From positions 496,001-560,000 of the forward strand of contig JBBCGI010000001.1 in the NCBI GenBank assembly GCA_037200975.1: a stretch of 64,000 nucleotides of DNA, in the 5' to 3' direction. Position numbers and translations under genes: made by a program. Positions 49,409 to 60,300 of the stretch are shown here, one piece after another. Each line of letters opens with the position of its first letter. Position 1 is the first letter of the stretch. A model generated the notes under the pieces. It did not search any database. It was not told the DNA's origin and was given only the letters and a program-made list of their open reading frames with translations. The DNA is from Pseudomonadota bacterium. GTDB lineage: Bacteria; Pseudomonadota; Gammaproteobacteria; Steroidobacterales; Steroidobacteraceae.

Positions 49409-51271
49409 TCACAGCTCGATGTCGGTCGCCAGCACGATCACGCCGCGCGTCGGCATGCGGAAGAACTCGGCGGCCTGTGCGCTGCGGCGCTGCAAGAACG
49501 CGAATGCACGCGCCTTGATGCCCGCGAGCCCGGGTCGGGGCCGCGCCCGAACCAGGTGCCACCCCAGGAAGAAAGAGGAGTCTTCTGCGAAAACGCACAG
49601 GCCTTGCCGCCGCGCATTGCGCAGTGTCTCGCCAACGTCCGGTGTCTCCATGAAACCGAAGCGCGCGCGCACGTCGTAGACCCCGGGGAAGATTTGCTCC
49701 ACCAGGACCCGGCTCAAAGGATCGATACGCGGCACGCGCTGGATCTCGATGTGCAGGATGACGATCTGCTCGTGGTGCACCTTGTTGTGCTCGAGGTTGC
49801 GCAGCAGCGCGGTCGGCACGAAGCCGGATTGGCTGATCAGGAACACCGCGGTGCCGGGCACCTTGGCGGTCGGCGCCAGCAGTTCCGGCAGCTTCTTCAC
49901 CGACACGGCGCGGTATTCCAGTTCCGCGCGCAGGCGTTGCCGCCCATCGCGCCAGGTGACGAATATGGCGAACATCACGGCCGCGAAGGCCAGCGGCACC
50001 CAGCCGCCAGTCGATATCTTGGTCATGCAGCCGGCGAGGAAGGCGAGATCGACCAGCAACAGCAGCCCGAACAGCGGCCCCACCTTCCACCAGGACCACT
50101 TCCACATCGAACGGGCGACCAGCACGCCTAACAAGGTGGTCACGAACATGGTGCCCATCACCGCCACGCCGTACGCAGAAGCGAGCGCCGCCGAGCTGCG
50201 GAACAGCAGCACGAACAGGATCACGGAAACGAACAGGAACATGTTGGCGGCGGGCACGAAGATCTGCCCCTGCGCTTCCTCAGAGGTCTGCATGACGCGC
50301 ACGCGCGGCAGCAGGTCGAGTTGCACCGCCTCGCGGGTCAGCGAGAAGGCGCCCGAGATCACCGCCTGCGAGGCAATGACGGTCGCCGCCGTGGACAGCA
50401 GCACCAGCAGCGGCAGCGCGGCCTGGGGCGCCAGCGCATAAAACGGATTTGCGACGGCAGTGACGCTCTCCAGGATCAGCGCGCCCTGGCCGAAATAGTT
50501 GAGCACCAGCGCGGGCCACACCAGGATCAGCCAGCCCAGCCGCACCGGCCGCCGTCCGAAATGTCCCATGTCGGCGTACAGCGCCTCGCAACCGGTGACC
50601 GCGAGGATCACCGAGCCCAGGATGGCGAGACCGAGCGCCGGATGGTGGCCTAACAAACTCAGACCGTAGAGCGGATTCACGGCGAGCAGCACACTGGGTG
50701 CCCGGGCGATCGCCACCACGCCGAGCGCGGCCAGCGTCACGAACCAGATCACCATGATCGGACCGAACATCCGGCCGACGCGCTCCGTGCCGCGCCGCTG
50801 GATCGCGAACAGGATGACGATCACGCCGATCGTGACCGGCAGTACGGCCTTGGTGAATCCGGCATCCAGCAGCGACAGGCCTTCGACCGCGCTCAGTACG
50901 GAGACCGCCGGCGTGATCAACGCATCGCAGTAGAACAGCGCGGTGCCGAGCACGCCGAGCGCGACCGCATTACGCACCCACGGCGTCGCGGTGCCGAAAT
51001 GCTTCTGCACCAGCGCGACCAGCGACAACACGCCACCCTCGCCCGCGTTGTCGGCGCGCATGATGATGCCGACATACTTGATCGTGACGACGATCAGCAG
51101 ACTCCAGAAGATCATCGAGAGGATGCCGAGCACTTTCACGGCATCGCCCGGCACGAATTCCGCGGCGGACAGCGAAGCGTTGAACGCGTAGAGCGGACTG
51201 GTGCCGATGTCGCCGAAGACGACGCCGATGGCGCCGATGACCGCGGGACCCAAAGCCTGCTGGGACTTCAT
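49409..51271 (-). CDS. kup: Low-affinity potassium transporter Kup
   Basis: 620 aa from ATG 51271, equal to the usual Kup length; the longer open frame reaches into the divergent promoter and gene. It starts ALGPAVIGAIGVVFGDIGTSPLYA, the Kup signature. About 12 membrane helices follow, then a cytoplasmic C-terminal domain (PGTAVFLISQSGFVPTALL, HNKVHHEQIVILHIE). It takes up K+ with H+. It is divergent from the Kef-type gene, with starts 89 bp apart. Confidence 0.95.
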   Translation of the reverse strand: MKSQQALGPAVIGAIGVVFGDIGTSPLYAFNASLSAAEFVPGDAVKVLGILSMIFWSLLIVVTIKYVGIIMRADNAGEGGVLSLVALVQKHFGTATPWVRNAVALGVLGTALFYCDALITPAVSVLSAVEGLSLLDAGFTKAVLPVTIGVIVILFAIQRRGTERVGRMFGPIMVIWFVTLAALGVVAIARAPSVLLAVNPLYGLSLLGHHPALGLAILGSVILAVTGCEALYADMGHFGRRPVRLGWLILVWPALVLNYFGQGALILESVTAVANPFYALAPQAALPLLVLLSTAATVIASQAVISGAFSLTREAVQLDLLPRVRVMQTSEEAQGQIFVPAANMFLFVSVILFVLLFRSSAALASAYGVAVMGTMFVTTLLGVLVARSMWKWSWWKVGPLFGLLLLVDLAFLAGCMTKISTGGWVPLAFAAVMFAIFVTWRDGRQRLRAELEYRAVSVKKLPELLAPTAKVPGTAVFLISQSGFVPTALLRNLEHNKVHHEQIVILHIEIQRVPRIDPLSRVLVEQIFPGVYDVRARFGFMETPDVGETLRNARRQGLCVFAEDSSFFLGWHLVRARPRPGLAGIKARAFAFLQRRSAQAAEFFRMPTRGVIVLATDIEL

Positions 51272-51360
51272 AAGAACCTGAAAAAACGACGGGCGCATTT
51301 TAGGCCCACTCACCCGGGATCGACCGCCCAGGGCCGCTTTTTTTCGGTACCCTCGTGCGT

Positions 51361-53127
51361 ATGCCCGTGGAATTACACGAAACTTCACTCATTGCGCTGC
51401 TGGCGATCGGTTTCGTGCTTGCTTTGTTGTTCGGTTTGGTGGCCGCCGCGCTGCGTATCTCGCCGATCGTCGGCTACCTGCTCGCCGGAATCGCCGTCGG
51501 GCCCTTCACGCCCGGCTTCGTCGGCGACTCGGGCCTCGCAAGCCAGGTCGCCGAAATTGGCGTGATCCTGCTGATGTTCGGCGTCGGCCTGCATTTCTCG
51601 ATCAAGGATCTGATGTCCGTGCGCTACATCGCGCTGCCGGGCGCCATCGCGCAGATCGTCACGGCCACGGCCATCGGCGCCGGCATGGCCCACCTGCTCG
51701 GCTGGAGTTTCGGCACGGGTCTCGTGTTCGGGTTGTCGCTGTCCGTGGCGAGCACCGTGGTGTTGCTGCGCGCGCTGGAGGAACGCAATGCGTTGCAGTC
51801 CTCCGAAGGCAAGATCGCCGTCGGCTGGTTGATCGTCGAGGATCTGGCCATGGTGCTGGCGCTGGTCATGCTGCCCGCGCTGGCAGAAACGCTCGGCGGA
51901 AACGCCGGTGTCATCGATCCACACGTCGGCTCCACCAACACCTGGCTCGCGTTGCTCATCACGCTCGCCAAAGTCGCGGTGTTCGTGGTGCTGGCGCTGG
52001 TCGTCGGCACGCGCGCCGTGCCATGGCTGCTGATGCACGTCACGCGGACCGGCTCGCGCGAGTTGTTCACGTTGTGCGTGCTGGCGATCGCACTGGGCAT
52101 CGCATACGGATCTTCGGCGGCGTTCGGCGTGTCGTTCGCGCTCGGCGCGTTCTTCGCGGGCGTCATCCTGAGCGAATCCGAGCTCAGCCACCAGGCCGGC
52201 AACGACACGCTGCCGCTCAAGGATGCGTTCGCCGTGTTGTTCTTCGTGTCGGTGGGCATGTTGTTCGATCCCACCGTGCTGGTGCGCGAGCCGCTCTCCG
52301 TGCTCGCAGTGCTGGCCATCATCATGGTGGGGAAGTCGCTGGCGGCCTTCGTCATCGTGCTGGCGTTCCGCCATCCGGTCCGCACGGCGCTCACCGTGTC
52401 CGCGAGCCTGGCGCAGATCGGCGAATTCTCGTTCATCCTTGCGAGCCTCGGTGCCGCGCTCGGATTGCTGCCGCCGGATGGCCGCGATTTCATACTGGCT
52501 GGCGCGTTGTTGTCGATCGCGCTGAACCCGGTCACTTTCGCCGGCATCGCCCCGCTGTCGCGCTGGATCGAAGCGCGGCCGCGGCTGCTCAAACTACTCG
52601 AGCGGCGCGGCGCGGACCGCCATCGTACGCCGGTCAGTGACACCAGCCTGCTCCGTCAACACGCCATCATCGTCGGCTACGGCCGCGTCGGCGGCGCCAT
52701 CGGCCCGGTGCTCAAGGAACAGGGCCTGCCCTTCGCGGTGATCGAACGCGACCACCTGATGTTGAGCAACGCGCAGGCGCAGGGTGTTCCCACCCTGGTC
52801 GGCGACGCGGCCGCGCCGGGAACCTTGCAGGCAGCCGGCATCGCGCACGCGCGCCTGCTGGTGGTCGCCACTCCCGACAGCTTCCAGGCGCGGCACATCG
52901 TGGAGCTGGCGCGCAGCCTCAACCATTCGCTCGACATCGTGGTGCGCACGCACAAGGACAGCGAATTCAAGACGCTCGAGGACCTGGGCGCGGGCCGCGT
53001 GGTCATGGGCGAACGCGAACTGGCGCGCGGCATGCTCGAGTATTCGCTGCGCAGTCTCGGCGTGCCGCCGGAACGCGCGCGCGCCGTCGCGGGCCGCGAC
53101 GCGCAGGTGAATCCGGAAGGCACCTGA
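51361..53127 (+). CDS. Kef/YbaL-type K+/H+ antiporter with RCK domain
   Basis: 588 aa from ATG 51361 (GTG 51355 is an alternative). Residues about 5-400 form the CPA2 antiporter core with about 12 helices (IGVILLMFGVGLHFSIKDLM, FFVSVGMLFDP). The C-terminal part is a TrkA-N/RCK domain (HAIIVGYGRVGGAIGPVLKE, Rossmann motif near residue 437). It exports K+ in exchange for H+. The divergent pairing with kup suggests coordinated K+ uptake and release. Confidence 0.9.
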   Translation: MPVELHETSLIALLAIGFVLALLFGLVAAALRISPIVGYLLAGIAVGPFTPGFVGDSGLASQVAEIGVILLMFGVGLHFSIKDLMSVRYIALPGAIAQIVTATAIGAGMAHLLGWSFGTGLVFGLSLSVASTVVLLRALEERNALQSSEGKIAVGWLIVEDLAMVLALVMLPALAETLGGNAGVIDPHVGSTNTWLALLITLAKVAVFVVLALVVGTRAVPWLLMHVTRTGSRELFTLCVLAIALGIAYGSSAAFGVSFALGAFFAGVILSESELSHQAGNDTLPLKDAFAVLFFVSVGMLFDPTVLVREPLSVLAVLAIIMVGKSLAAFVIVLAFRHPVRTALTVSASLAQIGEFSFILASLGAALGLLPPDGRDFILAGALLSIALNPVTFAGIAPLSRWIEARPRLLKLLERRGADRHRTPVSDTSLLRQHAIIVGYGRVGGAIGPVLKEQGLPFAVIERDHLMLSNAQAQGVPTLVGDAAAPGTLQAAGIAHARLLVVATPDSFQARHIVELARSLNHSLDIVVRTHKDSEFKTLEDLGAGRVVMGERELARGMLEYSLRSLGVPPERARAVAGRDAQVNPEGT

Positions 53128-53131
53128 CCTG

Positions 53132-54166
53132 TCAGGATTTCAGGTACGCCATCTTCAACTGCTGACGCAGCGTCTGACGCATCGCCGGACTCAAAGGGCC
53201 TAACAATCCCTGCAACGCAGGCGGAATGTGGGCGACCGGATCGCCGCCGTCCGGCCGGAAAACATGCGTCTCGAACATCTCGCGCCAGTACGCGCGTTCG
53301 CGCGGCGGCAGGTCCTTCAATGCCAGCAGTGCCGTGAGGAAGCAGTCGATCGCGCGCTCGAGGCCTTTCGCATCGTTGCCCCACCAGTAGTTGACCAGCA
53401 CGTTGTAAGGCTCGAGCGAGGTGACGTGATGCCACCAGTACTTCGGGATGAACAAGGCGTCGCCGGCCTCGAGCCACGCGATACGCGCCGCCGCCAGGGC
53501 GCGGCGGAATCGCGGATAACGCTCGAAATCGGGCGCTTCGGGATTCACCAGCGACAGCGGCGGCGGGAACGGCCGGTCGATCGGGCCGACGTACAGATTC
53601 GACACCTGCTCCGGGGGAAACAGCAGGAAGCGGCGCCGGCCCGCCACGACGCAGGCGAGATTGTGGTCCGGATCGTGGTGCGTTTGCGTACGCACCTTGC
53701 CGCCGATCCAGATGCGCGGCGACACCTGCGGCGGCAGGAACGGCGCGGGATTCGCGCTGGTGAACAGCGGCATGTGGTCGGCGAGCGGCAGCGATTGAAT
53801 CGCGATGAACGGGGCGTCCGGCTGGCCCAGCAGGCGCTCCATGTGGTCGAGCGTGTCGCCGATGCGCCGTTCGCGATGCGCAAAATTGAAATCGCGCAGA
53901 TCCGGCTGATACATGAACCAGCCATCGCTCGCCGCACGCGCTTCCAGGATCGACGCCGGCCTTCCTGCGTCGAGTGACTTGAGATAACGGTTCATCGCGC
54001 TGACGGATTCACGGCCGGCGGCGAGCGCCGGCCAGCCGTCAAGCGCCTGCCTGAGGGCGACCGGCTCCTCCGCGCGCACCAGGTCCGCGAATTCCGCGGG
54101 CGTCGTCACACCACGCGCCGCGACCTGCGGCAGATCGTCGAACGACTGCGTGATCGTCAGCGTCAC
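53132..54166 (-). CDS. Cupin-8/JmjC-type Fe(II)/2-oxoglutarate dioxygenase
   Basis: 344 aa starting at GTG 54166, overlapping the preceding gene by 4 nt (GTGA). Metal ligands are visible: HxD in THHDPDHNLACVVAGRRRFL and the distal His in WWHHVTS. Similar genes regularly accompany TonB receptors and halogenase-family genes in Xanthomonas/Caulobacter-type sugar loci. It may modify the receptor or a surface protein; its target is unknown. Confidence 0.83.
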   Translation of the reverse strand: MTLTITQSFDDLPQVAARGVTTPAEFADLVRAEEPVALRQALDGWPALAAGRESVSAMNRYLKSLDAGRPASILEARAASDGWFMYQPDLRDFNFAHRERRIGDTLDHMERLLGQPDAPFIAIQSLPLADHMPLFTSANPAPFLPPQVSPRIWIGGKVRTQTHHDPDHNLACVVAGRRRFLLFPPEQVSNLYVGPIDRPFPPPLSLVNPEAPDFERYPRFRRALAAARIAWLEAGDALFIPKYWWHHVTSLEPYNVLVNYWWGNDAKGLERAIDCFLTALLALKDLPPRERAYWREMFETHVFRPDGGDPVAHIPPALQGLLGPLSPAMRQTLRQQLKMAYLKS

Positions 54167-55704
54167 GAGAATGCGGGCCCTGCCGCGCGTGCACCCGGAT
54201 CCGGCAGGCCACAGACGGACTGCAGATACTCGGTGTGCGACATCTGCTCACCCACTTTCTTGGCGATGAACGCGAGGATCCGCCGGAACTCGCGTTCCAC
54301 GACCTCCTGGGACGTGCGGTCGACCGCCGGGTCGTAGGTCTCGGGCAGCACGCCGTGCCCGAGCAACAACGACTGCCAGTCGTCGATCGCAAACGTTTCG
54401 TCCTCGTAATAAACGACATCGCCGCGCGCGCGAAATGCGTCGATCTTGTGCGCGAGCTCAGACCCCGGCTGGGCCGCCCGGCCCTTCTGCCAGAACGGCG
54501 AAGTCCCATAACGGTTGAGACGGTAGTGAGCCTGCTGGAAATCCCGGATGCGTTCGAACGCGGCGCGCACGTTCTGGTTGTACTCGGCGCGCTCGACGCC
54601 GTAGTCCGCGCTCACCGGGAACAGCGGCAGCAGGTGCACGAGGCCCACCTGCACGGCCTGCAGATCCACGGCGTGAATCGGATCGAAGCGGCAGGCGGAC
54701 TCGCCGATCGCCACGCAGTTTCGTTGCCAGGCATACGCGCGCCGACCCGGCTCGAGCGGACGAATCGCCGCGTCGCGCAATTCCATGCGCGTGACACGCG
54801 CGAGCGTCCGCAGCGCCGCCTCGTCGCCCCCCGCGTGGGAATATGACTCGCTCGAATACGCATGCAGCACGTGCGTGCAGACCTGGCTCGCCTGCAGCGA
54901 CACCCAGCCTTCGGCACAGGCACGGACTTCCGAATAGATAGGCGCCGCCGGCAGCGGCGCGCCGAAGGCGGTCAGCGCGCGATCGGCCATGAAGGACGGC
55001 CGCCAGCTTTCTGTTGCCACGCCGAGCGCGGCGCCGATCAGACTGGCATCGCCGCCGGTGACGTCCAGAAAAAAATCGCCGACCACCTGGCGCCCGCCAT
55101 CGAGATCGAGCGCTTCGATATCGCCGCCCGCTTCCAGGCACGCCGCCACCGACTGCGCCGCGTGGACCTGCACACCACGGCGCAACGCCAGGGCCCTGAG
55201 CCAGGCGCCGTACGGAATCGCGGGCAGGTGGTAGCCGTAATCCGTGAAGCCGAAACCCTCGACCTCGGGATCGGGTACGAGCATGCGGCCATGGCGCGCG
55301 GCGGCGGCCGTGAGGCAGAACTCGGTAAACCCCACCGGAAATCCGGCACGGTGAGCCTTCAACCAGTGCGGCAGAAACTCCTTCTTTTCGATGCGCGTCC
55401 CGGTCGAGCCGTACGCATGGAAAAACGGCGCGGCATGGCCGGCGCTGTCGGTAAACAGTTTGCCGAGCGTGAACGCGCCGCGCGTCGCGCCGATCAACTT
55501 CGCTTCGTCGATGCGCAGCCGCGTATGCAACGGCTCGAGCGCGGGCAGCGTGGCGAAAACATCCGCCGGGCGCGCGCGGCCCGGTAGTTCGACGACGGTA
55601 ACCCTCACGCCCGCGGGCGCGAGGGCGTAGTGCAGCACGCAGGCCGAGAGCCACGCGGGCGCGTCGGTGCCCACGATCACGATGTGACGGGCGACGTTTT
55701 TCAC
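54163..55704 (-). CDS. Degenerate tryptophan-halogenase-family flavoprotein
   Basis: 513 aa from GTG 55704, overlapping the upstream halogenase by 4 nt. It aligns in layout with that halogenase (FDPIHAVDLQAVQVGLVHLL, QAHYRLNRYG), but the N-terminal FAD motif reads VGTDAPAWLS in place of GxGxxG and no W-x-W-x-I-P is visible. It is probably not a normal FAD halogenase. It may be a partner subunit or a protein with a new function. Confidence 0.75.
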   Translation of the reverse strand: MKNVARHIVIVGTDAPAWLSACVLHYALAPAGVRVTVVELPGRARPADVFATLPALEPLHTRLRIDEAKLIGATRGAFTLGKLFTDSAGHAAPFFHAYGSTGTRIEKKEFLPHWLKAHRAGFPVGFTEFCLTAAAARHGRMLVPDPEVEGFGFTDYGYHLPAIPYGAWLRALALRRGVQVHAAQSVAACLEAGGDIEALDLDGGRQVVGDFFLDVTGGDASLIGAALGVATESWRPSFMADRALTAFGAPLPAAPIYSEVRACAEGWVSLQASQVCTHVLHAYSSESYSHAGGDEAALRTLARVTRMELRDAAIRPLEPGRRAYAWQRNCVAIGESACRFDPIHAVDLQAVQVGLVHLLPLFPVSADYGVERAEYNQNVRAAFERIRDFQQAHYRLNRYGTSPFWQKGRAAQPGSELAHKIDAFRARGDVVYYEDETFAIDDWQSLLLGHGVLPETYDPAVDRTSQEVVEREFRRILAFIAKKVGEQMSHTEYLQSVCGLPDPGARAAGPAFS

Positions 55705-57233
55705 GGCGCTGCCGCCCGCGCCAGGGTCGGTTGCCCGCAGTAGCTGGCGATGATTTCCGCGTGTGTCGGCATGTCGGCCACGTGCGTCGCCACTCGTTCC
55801 TGCAGGTCGCGCAGTTTCTCCGCGAGCGGGTCGGCGGGCAGAAAATCCGCCAGCCGGTCGTAGCTCTGCGGCATCAATCCCTGCCCGAACAGCACCGCCA
55901 GCCAGCTGTCGCGCGAGAAGAATCCGTCCTTGAAGAAAGGCACGTGGCCGCGGGAATCGAACAACGCGAGCTTGTGCGTCAGGCTCTCGGGCAGTGGATA
56001 GGTGCGCACGTGATCCCACAGCGGCTCTCCTGTCCTGCGGTTGGCCACGTAGTGCAGGATGAGGAAATCGCGGATACGCTCGTACAGCGCGTCCGACAGC
56101 CGGTTGAATTCGCCGGCCAGCCGGGTGTCGATGCCGCCGGCTTCGGGCGCCGGAATCAGCCGCAACATGTCCTGCACCGCCTTCTGGATGAGGAACAGGC
56201 TCGTGGATTCGAGCGGCTCGAGGAATCCGCTCGCGAGCCCCAGCGCCACGCAATTCTTCTTCCAGGCCTGCGCACGGCGGCCGGCGCGGAAGCGCAGCAT
56301 CTTCGGTTCCATCTGCGCGCGGCCGTCCAGCTGCGAAAGCAGGGTCGCGCGCGCTTCGTCCTCGCTGATGAAGCGCGTCGAGAACACGTGTCCATTGCCG
56401 GTGCGGTGCTGCAAGGGGATGCGCCAGATCCAGCCGCCGGGCTGCGCGATCGAGCGCGTGAACGGCGTGAAGTCGGCCGAGCGTTCGCAGGGCACGGCCC
56501 AGGCGCGGTCACAGGGCAGCCATTCGCTCCAGTCTTCCCACGGCACCTGCAATCGATCGCCCAGCAACAGCGAACGGAAGCCGCTGCAATCCACGAAAAA
56601 ATCGCCGGTCAGTTTTTCGCCGGACTTGAAGGTGAGTGTTTCGACATTGCCGCTCTCGCCGTGGAGCGCGACGCCCACCACCTGCCCCTCGATGCGTTTT
56701 ACGCCGCGCGCCATGGTCCAGGTGCGCAGAAAATTGGCGTACAGCCCCGCGTCGAAGTGGTACGCGTAGCTGTAATAGGTCGATCGAATCGAGCGCGTGT
56801 CCGGAAAATCGAAGGCGTTCCGGCGGCACGCGGCGATGGCGCTGCAGTATTCCTCGAGTGGCGCGGGATTCAATCCAAGGTTCCGGGCGCGCATCCAGTG
56901 ATGCTGGAACTCCACGCCGCCCCACAACTGGCCGAACGAGCCGAATGGATGGACGTAGTGATCGCCCTGGCGGTCCCAGTTGCGGAATTCGATCCCCAGC
57001 TTGAACGTGCCCTGTGTCTCGCGCATGAACGCGGACTCGTCGATGCCGAGCAGATCGTTGAAGTGCTTGAGCGCCGGCAACGTGGCTTCGCCGACGCCGA
57101 CCGTGCCGATCTCGTCCGACTCGATCAGCGTGATCGAATACCGCTGCGAGGGCAGCACCTGCGCGCAGGCCGCCGCGCACATCCAACCCGCCGAGCCACC
57201 GCCGACGATGACGATTCGCAAAGGTGAGGACAC
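55701..57233 (-). CDS. Tryptophan-halogenase-family flavoprotein
   Basis: 510 aa. FAD motif VIVGGGSAGWMCAAACA at residues 8-24, the catalytic-lysine region TQGTFKLGIEFRNW, and GGWIWRIPLQ with the WxWxIP signature of flavin-dependent halogenases. Family enzymes chlorinate aromatic rings. Members beside TonB receptors in sugar loci often have unknown substrates. It is the first gene of a three-gene, 4-nt-overlap operon that follows the TonB receptor terminator. Confidence 0.88.
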   Translation of the reverse strand: MSSPLRIVIVGGGSAGWMCAAACAQVLPSQRYSITLIESDEIGTVGVGEATLPALKHFNDLLGIDESAFMRETQGTFKLGIEFRNWDRQGDHYVHPFGSFGQLWGGVEFQHHWMRARNLGLNPAPLEEYCSAIAACRRNAFDFPDTRSIRSTYYSYAYHFDAGLYANFLRTWTMARGVKRIEGQVVGVALHGESGNVETLTFKSGEKLTGDFFVDCSGFRSLLLGDRLQVPWEDWSEWLPCDRAWAVPCERSADFTPFTRSIAQPGGWIWRIPLQHRTGNGHVFSTRFISEDEARATLLSQLDGRAQMEPKMLRFRAGRRAQAWKKNCVALGLASGFLEPLESTSLFLIQKAVQDMLRLIPAPEAGGIDTRLAGEFNRLSDALYERIRDFLILHYVANRRTGEPLWDHVRTYPLPESLTHKLALFDSRGHVPFFKDGFFSRDSWLAVLFGQGLMPQSYDRLADFLPADPLAEKLRDLQERVATHVADMPTHAEIIASYCGQPTLARAAAP

Positions 57234-57270
57234 CGTTCACCCCCCTGTTCGATTGCCCATATAACAGAAA

Positions 57271-57303
57271 CGCGCCGCTGCGGGTGCGGACCGCAGCGGC
57301 GCG
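57271..57303 (-). terminator. Rho-independent terminator of the TonB receptor gene
   Basis: CGCGCCGCTGCGG (57271-57283) pairs with CCGCAGCGGCGCG (57291-57303) around a 7-nt loop. On the minus strand a TTTCTGTT tail follows. It separates the receptor from the halogenase operon but may allow read-through. Confidence 0.75.
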
Positions 57304-57322
57304 TTTCCCCGACGCTGCTGCG

Positions 57323-60300
57323 TCAGTACTTGAAACGGACCCCAAGCTGGAAGCGCCGGTCATTGCGCACCCAGCCCGAATCGATCTTCACTGGACTCGC
57401 GCCGGGCGTGAGCGTCGAATCGCCGAATACCTGCTGCTGAGTGACGGCAGTGGTATTCAGGATGTTCGACACGTCCGCCGACAACTCGAAGTTGTCCGTG
57501 AGGCTGTAGCGCGCGGATCCGTCCAGGTAGCCGCTCGCCTTCTGCCACACCGGAAGTCCGATACAGCAATCGAGGTTCGCGGTCAGGAATTCCGAACGCC
57601 AGCTGTAGGCAAGCCGCGCGCCCACCTTGCCGAATTCGTACAGACCCACGACGTTGAACGAATTGTCCGAAATGCCCGCCAGGCGATGCGAGTCGATCAC
57701 GTTGCTCGTGAAGGACAGCGGATTGCCCGCATTGCCCGCGCCACCGGTCGACCCGTTGTTGCCGCCGCCGAAGGCGGTGGTGCTGCCAGGTAGATAGCCC
57801 GCCTGCACCGCCAGGTTGGAGTTGTTGATGTCGTCCTGCTCGGTGCGCGTGTAGTTCAACTGCACCCCGAGGCCAGACCAGGCGCCGGGCAAGGAGTCGA
57901 AGAACGTCTGGTAGGCCACTTCGAAGCCCTTGAGTGTGCCACCGCTGCCCGGATCGTTGGACGGACCGCGGACCGTAACGGTCTGGGTCGAACCATTGTT
58001 CTCGATGTCGCGCGCGGCACGACCGTAGGCAATCGCATTCTCCAGCTTCTTGTAGAACAGGCCCAACGTGAACGAACTGCTCCTCGAGAAGTACACCTCA
58101 TACGACAGGTCGAAGTTGTCGGCTTCCACCGGCTCGAGGCCCGCGTAACCGGCTTCGGCGTTGAATATGAAGTTGTAGCCGGTGACGGCGCCACTCGCGT
58201 TCTTGATCAGGTACGGCGAGTTGTTGCTCACATCGATCGGCGGCGCGTTGATCGACACCGTGTTGCGCAGCAGGCCGAAATCCGGACGCGACATGCCGCG
58301 CGAATAACCGAAGCGCGCGAATTGCCGGTCGGTGAACCCGAAGCGGACGTTGAAGCTCGGCAGGACGTTCGTGTACACCTTGTCGAGCGTGTTCGCCCTG
58401 CCCGTACCCGTGCTGTACGCCAGCAGCGCCGGCGTCAGCCAGCACTGGATATCGGTCGCCTGGTTAGGTCCGTTGTTCGAGGCATCGCATCCGCCCTGAT
58501 CCTGTGCGAGCGCGCTGTTGTACCAGTTCGCATTCGGAAAGCCGACCTGGCCGTGACTCTCGACTTCGGTGCGCACGTAACGCACGCCGACGTTGCCGGT
58601 GATGTTGATGCCGCCCGGATTCGTCTCCGGACCGCCGAACCTCAACATGATGTATGCAGCCTTGCTCTTTTCGTTCACGTCGAGGATCTCGGGATCCGTG
58701 AAGCATTCTTCGACGTTGTTGGTGCGATCGCACAGCGGGTTCCAGCCCTGCTGCGGCGGATTCACGTTGCGGGCCGCGAGGCCTTCGGTGTGCAGATCGT
58801 AGTCGCGCAGTGTCGCGCGATTCAGGAATACAACCGGCCCGTTGTTGAATACGCTGCCGTCGTAGTGATCCGACAGGCTGGTCGCTTCCCAGATGCCCGC
58901 GGGATAACCGTTGAACTGATCGTTCGCCTTGTTGCATTCCTCCGGATAGGTCCCCGGCGACGTGTTGTCGATGTTGAAGCCCGGGCCGTTGCAGCCCCAG
59001 GTCGGAGCGACTGCCGCCCAGTTGTACGCCGAGTAACGCACCTTCTGTTCGCGGTCCGCGAGGCGCACGCCCGCTTTCAGCGAGTTGAGCCAACCGCCGC
59101 TGCCCAGGTCGTATTCGACATCGGCACGTGCGGCCGTTTCGTCCGCGTCGTTGTGTTCCCAGTGGTCCTGGATGAACTGCATCCAGTAGTTATGCGGGTT
59201 GGCGAGGAAGCCATCCGCGTAGTTCACGTTGGGCCCGGGCGACAATCCGATGCGCGGCGTGCCGTGTTTGTCGGTCGAGTAGTCGACCTGCGCGAGGCTG
59301 TTGGCCGCGACGAGGATGTCGTAGTTGTGGGTGTTTGCCTTGATGTACTGGAGATCGAAGCTCGTGTGCAGTTTCTCGGTGACGTCCCAGGCCACGTTGA
59401 ACGAGAAATCGCGGGTCTGTTCTTCGTGATTGAAGATGCGTGCCTCGTCGCTCACGTTCGCGCCCGTGATGCAGGGAACCCCGCCGCAGGAATCGTTCGC
59501 GTTCACGAACGGCAATCCGGGCACCGCCGAGCCGTGGCTCAATGTCGCCGCGGCGTTCGCGCCGTTGAAACCCAATTCGCTCGAGGGTTGTCCGATCACA
59601 CCCGAATCGAGCATGCCGTCCGCGCCGAACGCGAAGCTGCCGGTGATCGGGCGCCACTGGGCATTGCCTTGGGGCGCCCAGACGGGAGTCCCGAACCCGG
59701 TGCCCGTAGGCCAGCTGATGTTGGAGCTGCGTTCGAGCCACGGGTTTTCATACTTCGAATCGATCGCCGTGAAGGTCAACTTCAGGTTCTTGGCGTCATT
59801 CTCGTACTGCAACGCGAGCGCGGCGCCCGTGCGCGTGCGGTCGTAGTCGACCTGCGAGAAATTCACCTGCCCCGGCGCATACCGGAAGCCGGTGCCGCCG
59901 TATGGATTGGCGTTGCAGACCGGATTGCCATCCGCATCGACCACGGCGGGAGCGCCGGGCGCGTAGTCCGAGCAGAACGTCGCGATGCGCGTCATGTTGA
60001 CGGATTCCGTGCGCGTCACGATGTTCGAGTAGGCCGCGTTCACCAACACGCCGAATCGGCCGCTGTCGGTATCCCAGGTCTTGCTGTAGACGCCCGAGGC
60101 TTCGTAGGTCGGATCCTGGGAGAGTGAGCCGTAGTTCGCACGGCCCGTCAGCACGATGTCCTGGCCGTCGGAATCGAGCGGCTGGCGTGTGCGCAGATTC
60201 ACGACACCGGCGATGCCGCCTTCGATCATCTCCGCGGTCTGGTTCTTGTAAGTATCGACGCCGGCCATGAGCTCCGGCGACACGTCGTTGAAGTTGAGCC

